DNA of 43,360 nucleotides from Nocardia donostiensis (GTDB lineage: Bacteria > Actinomycetota > Actinomycetes > Mycobacteriales > Mycobacteriaceae): contig NZ_MUKP01000040.1 in NCBI RefSeq assembly GCF_002081715.1, forward strand, positions 1-43,360, in the 5' to 3' direction. Both the position numbers and the translations under genes were made by a program. Shown here piece after piece: positions 14,842 to 24,530 of this stretch. Within the stretch, counting starts at the first letter, position 1, and each line of letters opens with the position of its first letter. The notes below the pieces were generated by a model that was not told where the DNA came from, did no database searches, and saw only the letters and a program-made list of their open reading frames with translations.

Positions 14842-17800
14842 ATGGCTGAGCTGCCCGGTTACCTGCGATGGCTGGAGTGGGTAGCAGGTTCGGACTGGCC
14901 CGCGGGCGATGAAAACGGTATGTGGGACCTGGCCCGTGACTGGCGTGCCACTGCCACCACACTGCGGGAAATACTCGACGACATCGACGCAGCAAAGGCG
15001 GCGACTGTCGCTGCCTATCCGCAGGGCGACGGCGTGGACAAGATGGTCGAGCAGTTCGACAGTCTGCGCAGTGGCGACCAGTCGATCGAGCGGCTGGCCG
15101 ACTTCGTCGACAGTGTCGCCGAATCGGTGGATGGCGTGAGTACCGAAATCGAATACGCCAAGCTCATGATGATTTCCTCGCTGGCGTTGCTGGCGGCCGA
15201 AATCGCTGCGGCGTGGATCTTTCCGCCTACCGCGCCCGCGGTGGAAGCGGCGGCGATCGGGTTTACCCGGGTCGGTATTCGGGTCATCGCGCAGCGCGTA
15301 ATGCAGAAGGTCATCCACTGGACGGCTGAACTTGTCGGCGCGAAGGCCGCGACCTTCCTGGTCCGGCATATGGCCATCGACACCGTTATCGGGACCATGC
15401 AGGAACTGGGGATTCAGGGTTACCAGGTAGCGCAGGGCCACCGCGGGGACGTCAGTTGGTCGCAGGTGACGGTCGCCGCAGTGAGTTCGGCAGCCAGCGG
15501 TGGGGCTGCGAGCCCAGTGGGTGAGCTGGTCGGCCATCAGTTGAGCAAGATCGATGGAATGCGTCCGTGGATCAGCGGGGCGGTCACCGGCGCGACGGCA
15601 GGCACCGCGGGTGCATTCGCCGGATTCGCTGCGAGTGTAGGCGCCCAATTCACGGTCGACACCTATCGGTACGGCTGGGACAAAGCCGTCGAAAACGCCA
15701 CTGAAACCGAATTCGATTGGCGGATGGTTACCGCCGGTACATCCAATGGCGCGCTGACGGGCGCCAGTCGCATGACGGCCGACCTGTTCTATCGGGCTCG
15801 CCACCCGCAGTGGTACGTGCCGCCGACCGGGCAGGCCGCGCAGTTCGGGCCGCAGCCCGATGGATCGGCGCCTGCAGGGGCGGGGAAGTCGGCGGCGTCG
15901 AGCAACGGCACGCATGGTTCGGGAATGAATGGCGCCAAGGTAGGCAACGGTGCCGGGATCAGCGGTGGGGTCGGTGCGAACGGAGCCGGGATGAGCAAAG
16001 TCGCCGCCGATTCGTCCGCGAGACCAGCCAATGGTGGGTCCGCTCGTTTCGGCACGGCGCCCCCAGACGGTCATCCCGGTCGTCAGCAGGCCGGAATCGC
16101 TGGCCGCGAAAACGGTCTCACCACGCACAACCACCCTGGGGCAGCAGCCATCGACGGCACGGGCGATGCGAGAGCGGGAGGGGTGCAGGCCGGTCGCGCG
16201 GATAGTGCTGTCGTGCGGTCCGAACTCCCCGATGTCCGGGACGGAACCTACGACGGGCGACACGACGCTCACCCAGCCGAGGAGAAGACGACAGACGTCG
16301 ACCGGACCGGCCCCACCGAGCCGTCCACCGCCGAACCAGAAACCTCGACCGGAGACGGGGCTGCGCAGCCCCCGGCCGAACCGCCGCTCGCCGGTTCGGG
16401 TTCCGACGATTTCGGCGACCGGGGACCGGGCTCGGAGTGGTTCGAGCAGATGCGGAGAGAACAGGCTGACTGGGAGGCCGGGGTGGCTGCCGACCACGCG
16501 GCGTGGTTGCGCGATATCGCTGACGGGCAACCCGATGATCGCTGGTCCAGGCTGCGCGCCGAGCAGGCGGAATGGAATGCGCGGATGGCCTCGGAGCGGG
16601 CGGCCTGGCTCGCCGAGCTGGCACCGCAACTCGTCCGTGACGAGGAGTTGGTGCGGCGGCTGGCGGCGCGCACCGAGTACGACCGGCTGGTCGAGCAACG
16701 TCAGTCGGCGACCAGGGAACGCGAATTCATTCGTGCCAAGTTCATCGACCGTGCCCGAGATCTCGGTATCGAGGACCCGGTGAGCTGGCTGCGCCGGGAT
16801 CCGGGGGACCGCGGTAATTCGATCGTCGATATCGAGGAAATGATGCGTTCGCATGTCGTCGATATCGAGGGCGGAATGGAGGAGGCGTCCCGGCGGATAC
16901 GGCATCCGGTTGCGGCGGCCGAGCAGCAGCGTCGCCGCCGGATCATCGAGAAATTGATCGCCGGTATCGAACAGTTCGATGACCTCGGTGACCGGATCCA
17001 GCGGCTCGACGAGCAGATCGCCGAGATCGGTCGCGGCATTGCGGGAGTCGACCGCCCGCCCATTCCTGAGGTTGCCGCGGAACTGGACCAGCTGGCTCAG
17101 CGGCGTGCCGAGGAGTTGCGCCGGATCAAGCCGCGGCGGGAGATGCGCGATGATCTGGCATCGCGGCTGGGCATGGTGGATGGTGCCGGTCGGGTGGATG
17201 AGGCTGCGTTGGATGCGCAGCGTCTGGGCGAGACCGTCGCAGGGTTGCGAGATCGAGCGCGGACGGAATTGGCCGGTGCGGCGATCACCGATGCCGGGTT
17301 CGCCATACGGCAGCGGGAGATCGACGCGTTGGCCGATTCGGCCCGCGACGTGCATCGCGCACATAACGCAATCGGCCGCACCCAGGACGAGATGGCGCGT
17401 GTCGCAGGTGTATGGCGGGCGCTGGCCGAAGCCGAAGGCGGTTGGATGGCGACCGAACGGGTCGGCTACGTGGCAGGAGACCGACCGCGCATCATCGTAT
17501 TCGGTCCGCGCGCTGAGGTGACGGCGCCGCGCGCGGACCACGATGCCGCGCTCGCGGACGCCCTTCGTCGAAGTGCCGCGGTGGCGCAGGCGCTGACCCG
17601 GCCGGAAACCACCATCGAGTACCGCCGGGTGCTCGCCGATCGGCGGGACAACTGGCGGTTGGGTGAGCGGATGAACCCACCCGAGGTGGAGCGGCTCAGC
17701 ACCGGCTGGGTCGGCGGCCGGCGCATGGACATGACATCTTGGCGCGACGCCGCAGGCGTGTGGCATCACGTCGACCCGACGCGGCCGGATTGGACCGGCG

Positions 17801-19626
17801 GGCGCGATACCGGCACACTGCCGAAGAAGTTCACCCCAAAAGACCCGCCCGACGGGGTGAGCGGCTGGGCGATGACAGATGTCGTCAACGACATCACCCT
17901 GCCTATCGAAGACGTGCAGGCAGGCAAGGTCCCGGAAAGCACGTTGCCGGTGCACGCGCCGCAGGCCCCGCAGCAATACGACACCACGGGCGTCGATCCG
18001 AAGGATCTGTTCTCCCAGCACTGGGGTAGTGATTCCTACGGCGTGGTGCGTTTGTTGTTGATGGCAGCGCAGGTGCCGAAGCATCCGGCGGTGAAAACGT
18101 GGATCCAACGTCATCCGCGGATCGGCCGATGGGTGCAGGCGCGGCCGTGGTTGCGGCATATGCCGCCGTTCGGGACGGTTTTCCGTGATTACGAATTCGC
18201 GCCGCCGGAACGCAATATTCAGCCGATGCACCGGCCGTGGGATGCCGGCGACCATGTCCCGCCCTCCGCTCGCGTCGTTGTTCCCGAAGGTCTGCGGGCC
18301 GAATGGGAGCGTGATATCGCCGCCTGGCAGCGGGTTCAGGATTGGGCCGACGCCGAATACGAGCGTTTCCGAGCCGACGACGGAGATATCGATCGGATCG
18401 TCGACGGAATCGACACGTACCGGCGCGAACAGCAGCGGGACGCGGCCCGCCATACTGTGGAAATCGTGTGGCAGCGGCTGGTCGAGCCGCATTCCGGCAT
18501 CGACCCGACCGGTGATGTCGACGCCCGGATAGCGCGTATTCACGACGAGGTCGACCGGCTCGGCGCCGAATTGTCCGGACGGTTCGCCACCGATGATCCC
18601 GACGCGGTCCGCGATACTGTTGTCGATATTCGCGAATCGCTGCTCTACGGCGTAGATCCTGCCGGTCTCGTCGATGCGCTCGCCGAAAGTATGCGCGACG
18701 ATGTGCCGGTTTTCGAACAGGATGAACTCCAGCAGATCAAGCGGCATCTGATGGTCGATAAGCACCGGGTACGCGACCACACCGATCCCGCCGGAACCTA
18801 TGTGCGCAAACCGATGGATCAGCTCGCCGATGTTGCCGAAGCCTGGAATCGGTTGGTCGAAGGCAACCCCTTGCCACAGGATTTCGTGCTGTTGCACGAC
18901 GCGCTGGCCGAGGCCCGCTTCCTGGCTGATAACCCGCTCGCCACCTGGCAGCAGGCCAACGCCCATGCGATCGGCCTCGGTTATCACTGGGACGCCGACC
19001 GGCCACCGTTGACCGACTGGCGTGCCGGAATCCCCTATGCGCCGCCCCTGTTGCCGCCGAACCCCGGTTACCTGCCCCCCACTTCCGGTACGTCACCGCA
19101 CGCTCCGCAGCCGGCCCCCCGGCTCGACGGGCCGGACGGCATTGCGCCCCAGGGTCCTTCCGACGCGGATACACCGCCTGGCTCGCCGCGCCCCCGGAGC
19201 GACAGTGACCAGCGCCCGCTTGCGGCCCGCGCTCGCCCTCACGGTGCCGATGCGAAGGGTGTCGAGCCGCCTGATGTGGGGGAACATCCGGATGGTGATG
19301 GTGCTGCGGCGTCCGGATCGGGGCCGATACGGGCCGGGGATGGGTCCCTTGGCCTGTCGGGTGCGGCCGATACTGAAGGAGGTGGTTCTCTCCGGAAACC
19401 GGGAGCCTGGTTGCGGTCACGTATCCCGCATCCACCGGAGCGCTATGACTTCGCATTGCCTGCCACCCTGGCGCCGGCGACACTGCCGCAGCCCCCGCGG
19501 CAGTCGTGGCCTCCGCCCACACCGCAAGACCCGATCGCGCCGGAGCATCCCACGCGGCCCTCGTCGCCCGCGGCAGCGCCTGTGCCCGCGGAGTTGCCGC
19601 TGCCACCGACCGAGCCGCCCCCGTGA
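14842..19626 (+). CDS. Large ESX/T7SS-associated toxin-like protein (1594 aa)
   Basis: The N-terminal 300 residues form the helical module of ESX-linked actinobacterial toxins. It opens with LPGYLRWLEWVAGSDWPAGD and MWDLARDW, contains a YPQGD that fits the YxxxD export motif (Y59, D63), and has Ala-rich hydrophobic helices at about 105-150. A Gly/Ser/Ala linker follows (about 340-530), then a charged alpha-helical region (about 530-880) with W-x-R..AEW repeats. A middle domain (about 880-1130) contains WRDAAGVWHHVDPTRPDW. A helical domain ends in LLHDALAEARFLADNP (about 1290-1390), and a tail rich in Pro (about 1400-1594) follows. The helical domain resembles one seen in other actinobacterial toxins, perhaps the type 28 polymorphic toxin domain; this is unverified. 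No enzymatic C-terminal domain is evident. ATG at 14842 follows GAGG. WXG100 and YbaB genes follow. Confidence 0.7.
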   Translation: MAELPGYLRWLEWVAGSDWPAGDENGMWDLARDWRATATTLREILDDIDAAKAATVAAYPQGDGVDKMVEQFDSLRSGDQSIERLADFVDSVAESVDGVSTEIEYAKLMMISSLALLAAEIAAAWIFPPTAPAVEAAAIGFTRVGIRVIAQRVMQKVIHWTAELVGAKAATFLVRHMAIDTVIGTMQELGIQGYQVAQGHRGDVSWSQVTVAAVSSAASGGAASPVGELVGHQLSKIDGMRPWISGAVTGATAGTAGAFAGFAASVGAQFTVDTYRYGWDKAVENATETEFDWRMVTAGTSNGALTGASRMTADLFYRARHPQWYVPPTGQAAQFGPQPDGSAPAGAGKSAASSNGTHGSGMNGAKVGNGAGISGGVGANGAGMSKVAADSSARPANGGSARFGTAPPDGHPGRQQAGIAGRENGLTTHNHPGAAAIDGTGDARAGGVQAGRADSAVVRSELPDVRDGTYDGRHDAHPAEEKTTDVDRTGPTEPSTAEPETSTGDGAAQPPAEPPLAGSGSDDFGDRGPGSEWFEQMRREQADWEAGVAADHAAWLRDIADGQPDDRWSRLRAEQAEWNARMASERAAWLAELAPQLVRDEELVRRLAARTEYDRLVEQRQSATREREFIRAKFIDRARDLGIEDPVSWLRRDPGDRGNSIVDIEEMMRSHVVDIEGGMEEASRRIRHPVAAAEQQRRRRIIEKLIAGIEQFDDLGDRIQRLDEQIAEIGRGIAGVDRPPIPEVAAELDQLAQRRAEELRRIKPRREMRDDLASRLGMVDGAGRVDEAALDAQRLGETVAGLRDRARTELAGAAITDAGFAIRQREIDALADSARDVHRAHNAIGRTQDEMARVAGVWRALAEAEGGWMATERVGYVAGDRPRIIVFGPRAEVTAPRADHDAALADALRRSAAVAQALTRPETTIEYRRVLADRRDNWRLGERMNPPEVERLSTGWVGGRRMDMTSWRDAAGVWHHVDPTRPDWTGGRDTGTLPKKFTPKDPPDGVSGWAMTDVVNDITLPIEDVQAGKVPESTLPVHAPQAPQQYDTTGVDPKDLFSQHWGSDSYGVVRLLLMAAQVPKHPAVKTWIQRHPRIGRWVQARPWLRHMPPFGTVFRDYEFAPPERNIQPMHRPWDAGDHVPPSARVVVPEGLRAEWERDIAAWQRVQDWADAEYERFRADDGDIDRIVDGIDTYRREQQRDAARHTVEIVWQRLVEPHSGIDPTGDVDARIARIHDEVDRLGAELSGRFATDDPDAVRDTVVDIRESLLYGVDPAGLVDALAESMRDDVPVFEQDELQQIKRHLMVDKHRVRDHTDPAGTYVRKPMDQLADVAEAWNRLVEGNPLPQDFVLLHDALAEARFLADNPLATWQQANAHAIGLGYHWDADRPPLTDWRAGIPYAPPLLPPNPGYLPPTSGTSPHAPQPAPRLDGPDGIAPQGPSDADTPPGSPRPRSDSDQRPLAARARPHGADAKGVEPPDVGEHPDGDGAAASGSGPIRAGDGSLGLSGAADTEGGGSLRKPGAWLRSRIPHPPERYDFALPATLAPATLPQPPRQSWPPPTPQDPIAPEHPTRPSSPAAAPVPAELPLPPTEPPP

Positions 19627-19845
19627 TCTGCTACATCGCCGGTGGGTGCGGGCGGAATCAGCTGCGAATCACGGCGTAGTTCAATGTGCACTCAGATAGG
19701 TGTATGCAAGAGTTCCATGTAACTTGCGCGGGGTATTGCATTCATTTTCGAGCTACAGGCCGTTCGCCAGCGACTGCGATCGTCGGGATGGACCCAGACG
19801 AGCCAGGGGTTGCAACGCACCCACGTGAACAGGAGGAGCGACGCA

Positions 19846-20169
19846 ATGGCGAACACCATAGAGATCGATCCCGAGCTGCTGCGACAGGCGGCGCACAAAA
19901 CCGGACACGTCCGCGACCGCATTATCGATGCCCTGTCCATGCTGGATACTCTGCTCGCCGGTCACGGAGCACCCTGGGGTCATGACAAGCTCGGCGATCG
20001 TTTCGCCAACGGCCCCGGCGGCAACGACGGCTATCTGGCTGCCTGCAAAAACCTGACCACGAGCTCGTCGAATATGGCGACGACATTCGACGGCTTCGCC
20101 GCCAGTCACCTCGACGCCGCTACTCTCCTGGAACGTCAAGACCACGCCAACGGCGTCGGCTTTCGATGA
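19846..20169 (+). CDS. WXG100-like ESX substrate or partner
   Basis: This 107-residue protein forms two predicted helices around a turn with PWGHDKLGDRFANGPGG, a WXG variant. It begins MANTIEIDPELLRQAAHKTG, as in actinobacterial WXG100/EspC-like proteins. Such proteins form helical hairpins exported through type VII secretion, often as dimers with a larger partner. No canonical YxxxD/E signal is present at its end. ATG at 19846 follows a strong AGGAGG; the in-frame ATG at 19810 is weaker. It is 16 bases before the YbaB gene, forming a pair that recurs at 22594-23506. Confidence 0.8.
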   Translation: MANTIEIDPELLRQAAHKTGHVRDRIIDALSMLDTLLAGHGAPWGHDKLGDRFANGPGGNDGYLAACKNLTTSSSNMATTFDGFAASHLDAATLLERQDHANGVGFR

Positions 20170-20185
20170 GCTGGGTCGACCGGAT

Positions 20186-20713
20186 ATGACAAACGAAATC
20201 GCCAAAGCGGAAACGACCGAGCTACTGTGCGAGGTCAAGGAGCAGATGCGCATGATCGCTCAGGTGCAGAACGCGCGATCTCAGCTGACCAGCAGTGCGT
20301 CGACCCGAAAGAAACGCGTAAACGTCACCGTGAATGCCGATGGAATCGTCATCGCCACAAAATTCGGGCCGCGTGTCGAGGACCTGAGCTATTCCGAGCT
20401 CGCGAAGGCGTTCACTGAGGCGGCGCAAGCCGCGGCGGCCGACGTCGCTCGCAAGGGGCAGGAGTTGATGGCACCGCTGCACGATCGCCGGGCTCGGCTG
20501 CCGAAGCTGTCGGATCTGATCGAGGGCATGCCCGATGTCTCCGGCATGACGCCACCGGCGCCGGAAGTGACCACCGCACCGCCGGACACCGCCGTGGGGC
20601 GAGTGTATGGCGCCGGGCCGGAAGACGAAAGCGTCGTGATGGAATTCAGCGACGTCGAGCCGCACGACCAGCACAGCTGGACGAACCGTGGAGTCACCGA
20701 TACCAGCTGGTGA
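20186..20713 (+). CDS. YbaB/EbfC-family protein (first copy)
   Basis: This 175-residue protein has the YbaB/EbfC fold in residues 1-105: an N-terminal helix, then strands KKRVNVTVNADGIVIATKFG and a C-terminal helix ELAKAFTEAAQAAAADVARK. The last 60 residues are Pro- and acid-rich, ending GVTDTSW. YbaB proteins bind DNA as dimers, and the ESX-1 protein EspL belongs to the same family. Linkage to the WXG100 gene suggests a role in ESX substrate handling. The second copy at 23000 shares the same fold and ends GVTDSSW. The start ATG at 20186 is 16 bases after the WXG100 stop. Confidence 0.85.
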   Translation: MTNEIAKAETTELLCEVKEQMRMIAQVQNARSQLTSSASTRKKRVNVTVNADGIVIATKFGPRVEDLSYSELAKAFTEAAQAAAADVARKGQELMAPLHDRRARLPKLSDLIEGMPDVSGMTPPAPEVTTAPPDTAVGRVYGAGPEDESVVMEFSDVEPHDQHSWTNRGVTDTSW

Positions 20714-20915
20714 GCACGCTGCACGGCTCGGGCTTGCGCGCCGGACGTTTCCCTCTTGTGGGAGCCTGTGCAGCGGCACCGTCGTGCCAGAATTACCCAG
20801 AACACGGGGTATGAGGGCATGGTGTCGGCACAGACGTGGGAAACGGTGCGGTCTTCTCCTGCATACTGGCATCGGTTCCGGTAAAGACATCACACGCGCG
20901 GTCAGGATCTGAGTA

Positions 20916-22454
20916 GTGAGCGATCAACACAAGGAAGAGCCGAGTCGGGAAGACGAGGCCGAGGCACCGGATCTGAGCTTCACCCTCGCTCCGGACGAGC
21001 CCGCGCCCGCGGAATCCGAAGAGCTCTCGGACGAGGAAGAGCTCTCGGACGAGATTCTCGACGAACCTCAGGACGAGGCAACCGCGCTGGCGCGCCGCGC
21101 CGCCGATGGGCTGGCCGAGGTAGGGCCGGACGGGTGGCAGGAGTTGGATGCGGTGTTCGCGCTGACCGTCACGGCCGGGGTGGCGCAGGTCCGCTATTCC
21201 GACAATGAGCGTTCGGTGCGTGTCGAGCCGCCCACCGCGGTGCTCGACCTGGTGCGCGAGCAGCGCGCGCTGGTGGCCGAACGCGATGGTGAACCGTGGT
21301 GGCGGCTGTTGCTGCGATTGAGTTCGGATGGCGAGTTCGACGTCGACTACGACTTCGGCGACGAGCCGTTCCCGGAGGGGCAACTGTTCGAGCCCGAGGC
21401 CTATCGGGCGGACCTGGCCGAATATCCGCGCGACGACCTGCCGGTGTGGCTGGCAGCCTATGTCGGTCACGGCGACCGGCAGTCGCGTACTCCGCAGCAG
21501 GCCGCCGAGTCGGCGCGCGCCGACCGGGCTGCGAAAGTATGGCCGGTTCTGGCGGAGAACGAATTCCCGGACTTTCCGGAGATGTGGGCGCGCTGGGCGG
21601 TCATCTCAGCCGCGTTCGTTGCCGCCGGCTCCGAGTGGGGTCCCCGGGTCCTGCCGTCGATGGGTTGGTTCGAAAGTTCCCGGCGTGGCGGATCGACGCT
21701 GTACGCCCTGCCCGACGGGCGGGCCGTGTTGTCTGGCGGTGTGTGGGAAGCGCCGAATCTGGACGCCGCGTACAACGGCGGCGCCGACATGCCGAAATTT
21801 TATGCCGGAGCCCCGGATTGGGTGGCCAATCCGGTGTTGAACCCACGCGCGGGCACCGGCCTGCTGTCGTTCTGTTACTGGTGGGAGTCCGGACGCTGGT
21901 ATCGGGGCGAATCTCCGGCGGCGGAGCATTGCGCCACCGCGGTGCCCGGAGTGTGGACCGCCGAAACCGTCAGCGGCATCGTCGCAGGGCTGGTGGCGGA
22001 GCAACCCAGTTCGGCACAGCGTGCCGCCGCGGCGGCTCTGGTCTCGGCCGCCGAAATAGGCATGGTCACTCGTGACACGGTGCTCGGCGTCTTCGGCGAT
22101 GACGGGCACTACGACATCGACGGCGCCATGTACCAGTTGACCTTGGCCGGTGTGGTGACGCGGTTGCCGGAGCGAATGCCCGAGGAAGAAGCGATCTTCC
22201 GGGTCGAGCAGTACATCGTGGGTCGCGGGTTGGACACCACCGGCTATCCCTTGGATCAGCTGGTGGCCGACCGCTTCAGTGTTGGTTGGATGGTGTACGT
22301 ACCAGTGCCACAAGGCGAGATCGCCATCGGGCGGGCCATCTTCTACATCGCCGACGACGGGGTATTGGAGCACTCCTCCTCATCGATCGCGCCGACCACG
22401 TTCGTGGAAGGGTTCGAGCAGCGTTATCAAGAACGCCAGGGTGCGCAGGCCTGA
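20916..22454 (+). CDS. Two-domain immunity-like protein (YezG-like plus Imm35/YrhB-like)
   Basis: This protein has 512 residues. After a long acidic N-terminus (about 1-50), residues 65-180 match the pattern of YezG/DUF600 immunity proteins: GPDGWQELDAVFALTV, then WWRLLLRLSSDGEFDVDYDF and EYPRDDLPVWLAAY. The C-terminal 90 residues resemble the YrhB/Imm35 pattern: YPLDQLVADRFSVGWMVYVP, IFYIADDGVLEHSSSSI. The middle (about 195-420) has no assignment. YezG-type proteins neutralise cognate toxins in the known Bacillus systems. The gene lies between the two WXG100-YbaB cassettes, consistent with immunity to one of the island's toxins. GTG at 20916 is the start; AGGAT lies upstream. Confidence 0.6.
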   Translation: MSDQHKEEPSREDEAEAPDLSFTLAPDEPAPAESEELSDEEELSDEILDEPQDEATALARRAADGLAEVGPDGWQELDAVFALTVTAGVAQVRYSDNERSVRVEPPTAVLDLVREQRALVAERDGEPWWRLLLRLSSDGEFDVDYDFGDEPFPEGQLFEPEAYRADLAEYPRDDLPVWLAAYVGHGDRQSRTPQQAAESARADRAAKVWPVLAENEFPDFPEMWARWAVISAAFVAAGSEWGPRVLPSMGWFESSRRGGSTLYALPDGRAVLSGGVWEAPNLDAAYNGGADMPKFYAGAPDWVANPVLNPRAGTGLLSFCYWWESGRWYRGESPAAEHCATAVPGVWTAETVSGIVAGLVAEQPSSAQRAAAAALVSAAEIGMVTRDTVLGVFGDDGHYDIDGAMYQLTLAGVVTRLPERMPEEEAIFRVEQYIVGRGLDTTGYPLDQLVADRFSVGWMVYVPVPQGEIAIGRAIFYIADDGVLEHSSSSIAPTTFVEGFEQRYQERQGAQA

Positions 22455-22593
22455 CGGCAGAGTCACACCCCGGCTGCCCGGGGCCTCATTCCCCGGAATG
22501 GGAAACATTCTCGGCCTGGTCGATAGAATTCTGACGGGCTACTGGGCTAGCGCTGTGTGGACCCGAGTACCCCTGGACGGATGAGGTGAGCGC

Positions 22594-22944
22594 ATGGGCA
22601 AGGACCTGGACTTCAAGGGCGAACACGCGGAGCGCGTGGCAGGAGAGGTGGATGCGCTCTCGGAACGGATCCAGGCGGTGCTGACCAAGATCTCGGGAGC
22701 TGAAACGGCACTGTGGGGATGCTGGGGAACGGACAAAACCGGGCAAGCCTTCGCGAACGGGGACAACAAGAACGGCTACATCGCCTCGTCGGAGGGCCAG
22801 CGTGAGGTCATCGCGTCCTATCCGGAGTTCCTGAGCGGGGACAAAGGGTACGCACCCGAATTCCGCGCGGCGGCAAAGTTGCTGAACGCCACGGAACAGG
22901 GCAACAAAGCCGAGATCGAGCGGCCGGGCAGGGCACGAAGGTGA
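22594..22944 (+). CDS. WXG100-like ESX protein (second copy)
   Basis: This 116-residue protein has two helices joined by a loop with WGCWGTDKTG, the WXG motif being WGT. The N-terminus MGKDLDFKGEHAERVAGEVD is helical. No YxxxD/E tail is seen. ATG at 22594 follows GAGGTGAG. It precedes a second YbaB gene and the giant toxin-like gene. It is probably the secretion partner of the giant, as judged from gene order. It is related in layout but not identical to the copy at 19846. Confidence 0.8.
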   Translation: MGKDLDFKGEHAERVAGEVDALSERIQAVLTKISGAETALWGCWGTDKTGQAFANGDNKNGYIASSEGQREVIASYPEFLSGDKGYAPEFRAAAKLLNATEQGNKAEIERPGRARR

Positions 22945-22999
22945 CCACTTCGTTGCTGATCGCGGGTCTGTGGGCCGTGACGCTGAGAGAAGAAGCGCA

Positions 23000-23506
23000 G
23001 TGACCGACGACGAGATGTCCATGGCTCGTTTGACGGATCTTTTCGACTCCGTGCAGGCGGGTATGAAGTCGATCGAAGCCATGCAGCAGAAGTGGGCGCT
23101 GCTGACGGCAACGGGATCGGCTGCCCGCAAACGAGTCACGGTATCGGTCAACGCCGAAGGCACGGTCATCGAAACCGTTTTCAGCGACGACGTCGGCGAC
23201 CTGAGCTTCGACGAGCTCGCGAAAGCCGTCACGCAGGCCGCCCAGGCCGCCATGGTAGAACTGCGCCGCAAAACAGCGGACCTGATGGCTCCGGTGCAGG
23301 AACACGATGCCCGGGTGCCGAAGCTGTCCGAGCTCGCGCCCGGCGCTCCGGATCTCATCGACCTGGTGCCGGAGCCACCGCGAGTTTCCCTCGCGCCACC
23401 CGGCTCGCCGGAACGCCGCGCCGCGGATTCTGAAGGGATGGAATTCCCTGACGCCGAACAGCTCGGTGAACCATCACGGCCCGGGGTGACCGATTCGTCT
23501 TGGTGA
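23000..23506 (+). CDS. YbaB/EbfC-family protein (second copy)
   Basis: This protein of about 168 residues has the YbaB/EbfC core KRVTVSVNAEGTVIETVFSD, DVGDLSFDELAKAVTQAAQA, then a Pro-rich acidic tail ending GVTDSSW. It is paralogous to 20186, sharing the K/R-V-x-V-x-V-N-A-x-G-x-V-I core and the TD-(T/S)-SW end. The start is taken as GTG at 23000 with a purine-rich stretch before it; GTG at 22970 is in frame too. The giant gene begins 24 bases after its stop, so they are probably cotranscribed. Confidence 0.82.
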   Translation: MTDDEMSMARLTDLFDSVQAGMKSIEAMQQKWALLTATGSAARKRVTVSVNAEGTVIETVFSDDVGDLSFDELAKAVTQAAQAAMVELRRKTADLMAPVQEHDARVPKLSELAPGAPDLIDLVPEPPRVSLAPPGSPERRAADSEGMEFPDAEQLGEPSRPGVTDSSW

Positions 23507-23529
23507 TCACTCCGGATCAAGGCTGAGCC

Positions 23530-24530
23530 GTGGCGTATAACATAGAGATTCCCGGCTGGCTTCAAGGAATCGCCGAAATACTCAATTTCGGTATGGAGTA
23601 CCCCGAAGCTCGTGCGGGGGATATGGCCGAATTGGCTCGACGGGCATGGATGGAACCTGCCTCGGATTTGCGAGCCGTCATCCCCTTCGTCCGGGAGACG
23701 ATGGTGGACATCGAAGCCATCTATTCGGGCGAGGCGACCGAACCGCTGCTGAAGCAGCTGGGGAAGCTAGAGCACGGCAAGTTCTCGCTGGATGCTGTCG
23801 CGGATGCGATGGAGGAGTTCGGGCGGTCCGTCGACAAAAGCGCGGATGGCATCACCAAAACACAGCTGATGCAGCTGGGGTTCGCGGCCTACACGTTGTA
23901 CGCGTTGTGGTCGGCGCGAGCCGCGTTGACGGCGGTGCCATGGGGACGTTTGGCGTTGCCTGCGATCGAGGCCGGGATCGTGGCCGCGGGCAAAGAGGTC
24001 GTGGCCGTCACCGCAGCGCGCGGAGTCGGCGAGGTGTCGCTCGCGATGAGCATGGCGACACTGAAGAATACGTTGGCGCCGATCTTGGCCAGATTCGGGA
24101 GCCTTGGGCTTACCCCGCTGGGGAAGGTGCTCACCAACCCGTTGATGAAAGCGGCGGGGAAGTCAGCGCTGGCAGGGGCCGCGATCGACGCGACGGCGGG
24201 GTTGCTGTCGGGGGCGGGGGTCGAATGGGAATCAATGCTGATTTCCGGAATGGCGTGGGGGTTCGCGCCGTTGACGGGTGGTCCTGCCGCGATGGCGATG
24301 TCGAAGCTGATGGCGTCGTGGGCGGCGCCCGCGATGACGAAGAGGCTGCTGACCGGTGCTGTCGCTGGGCAGGCCGGGATGGTGGGCATGTGGGCGGGTG
24401 GCATCGCAGGCCAGGCGACGGTGCAGGTGGTGAAGACGGGGGATGTGGTGTGGAAGAACGTGGACACCACGTTCGACCCGCATATGCTGGTGGCCGGGGC
24501 GGGGTTCGGGTTGATCAGTGCCGCGCGCCC
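23530..24530 (+). other. Giant protein: ESX-linked N-terminal helical module
   Basis: Residues 1-335 form Ala/Gly-rich helices and amphipathic segments like the N-terminus of the protein at 14842, beginning WLQGIAEILNFGMEYPEARA. Several Ala-rich stretches (about residues 115-150 and 240-300) are hydrophobic. This is the usual export and translocation part of actinobacterial T7SS toxins. It is assigned by pattern, not by detailed homology. Confidence 0.65.

Noticed and set aside
14713..18987. Very long minus-strand open frame (1424 codons) over the toxin-like gene
   Set aside because: It lies antisense to the clear protein at 14842, has a composition rich in Arg, His, Gly and Pro typical of a GC-rich complement, and has no recognisable domain.
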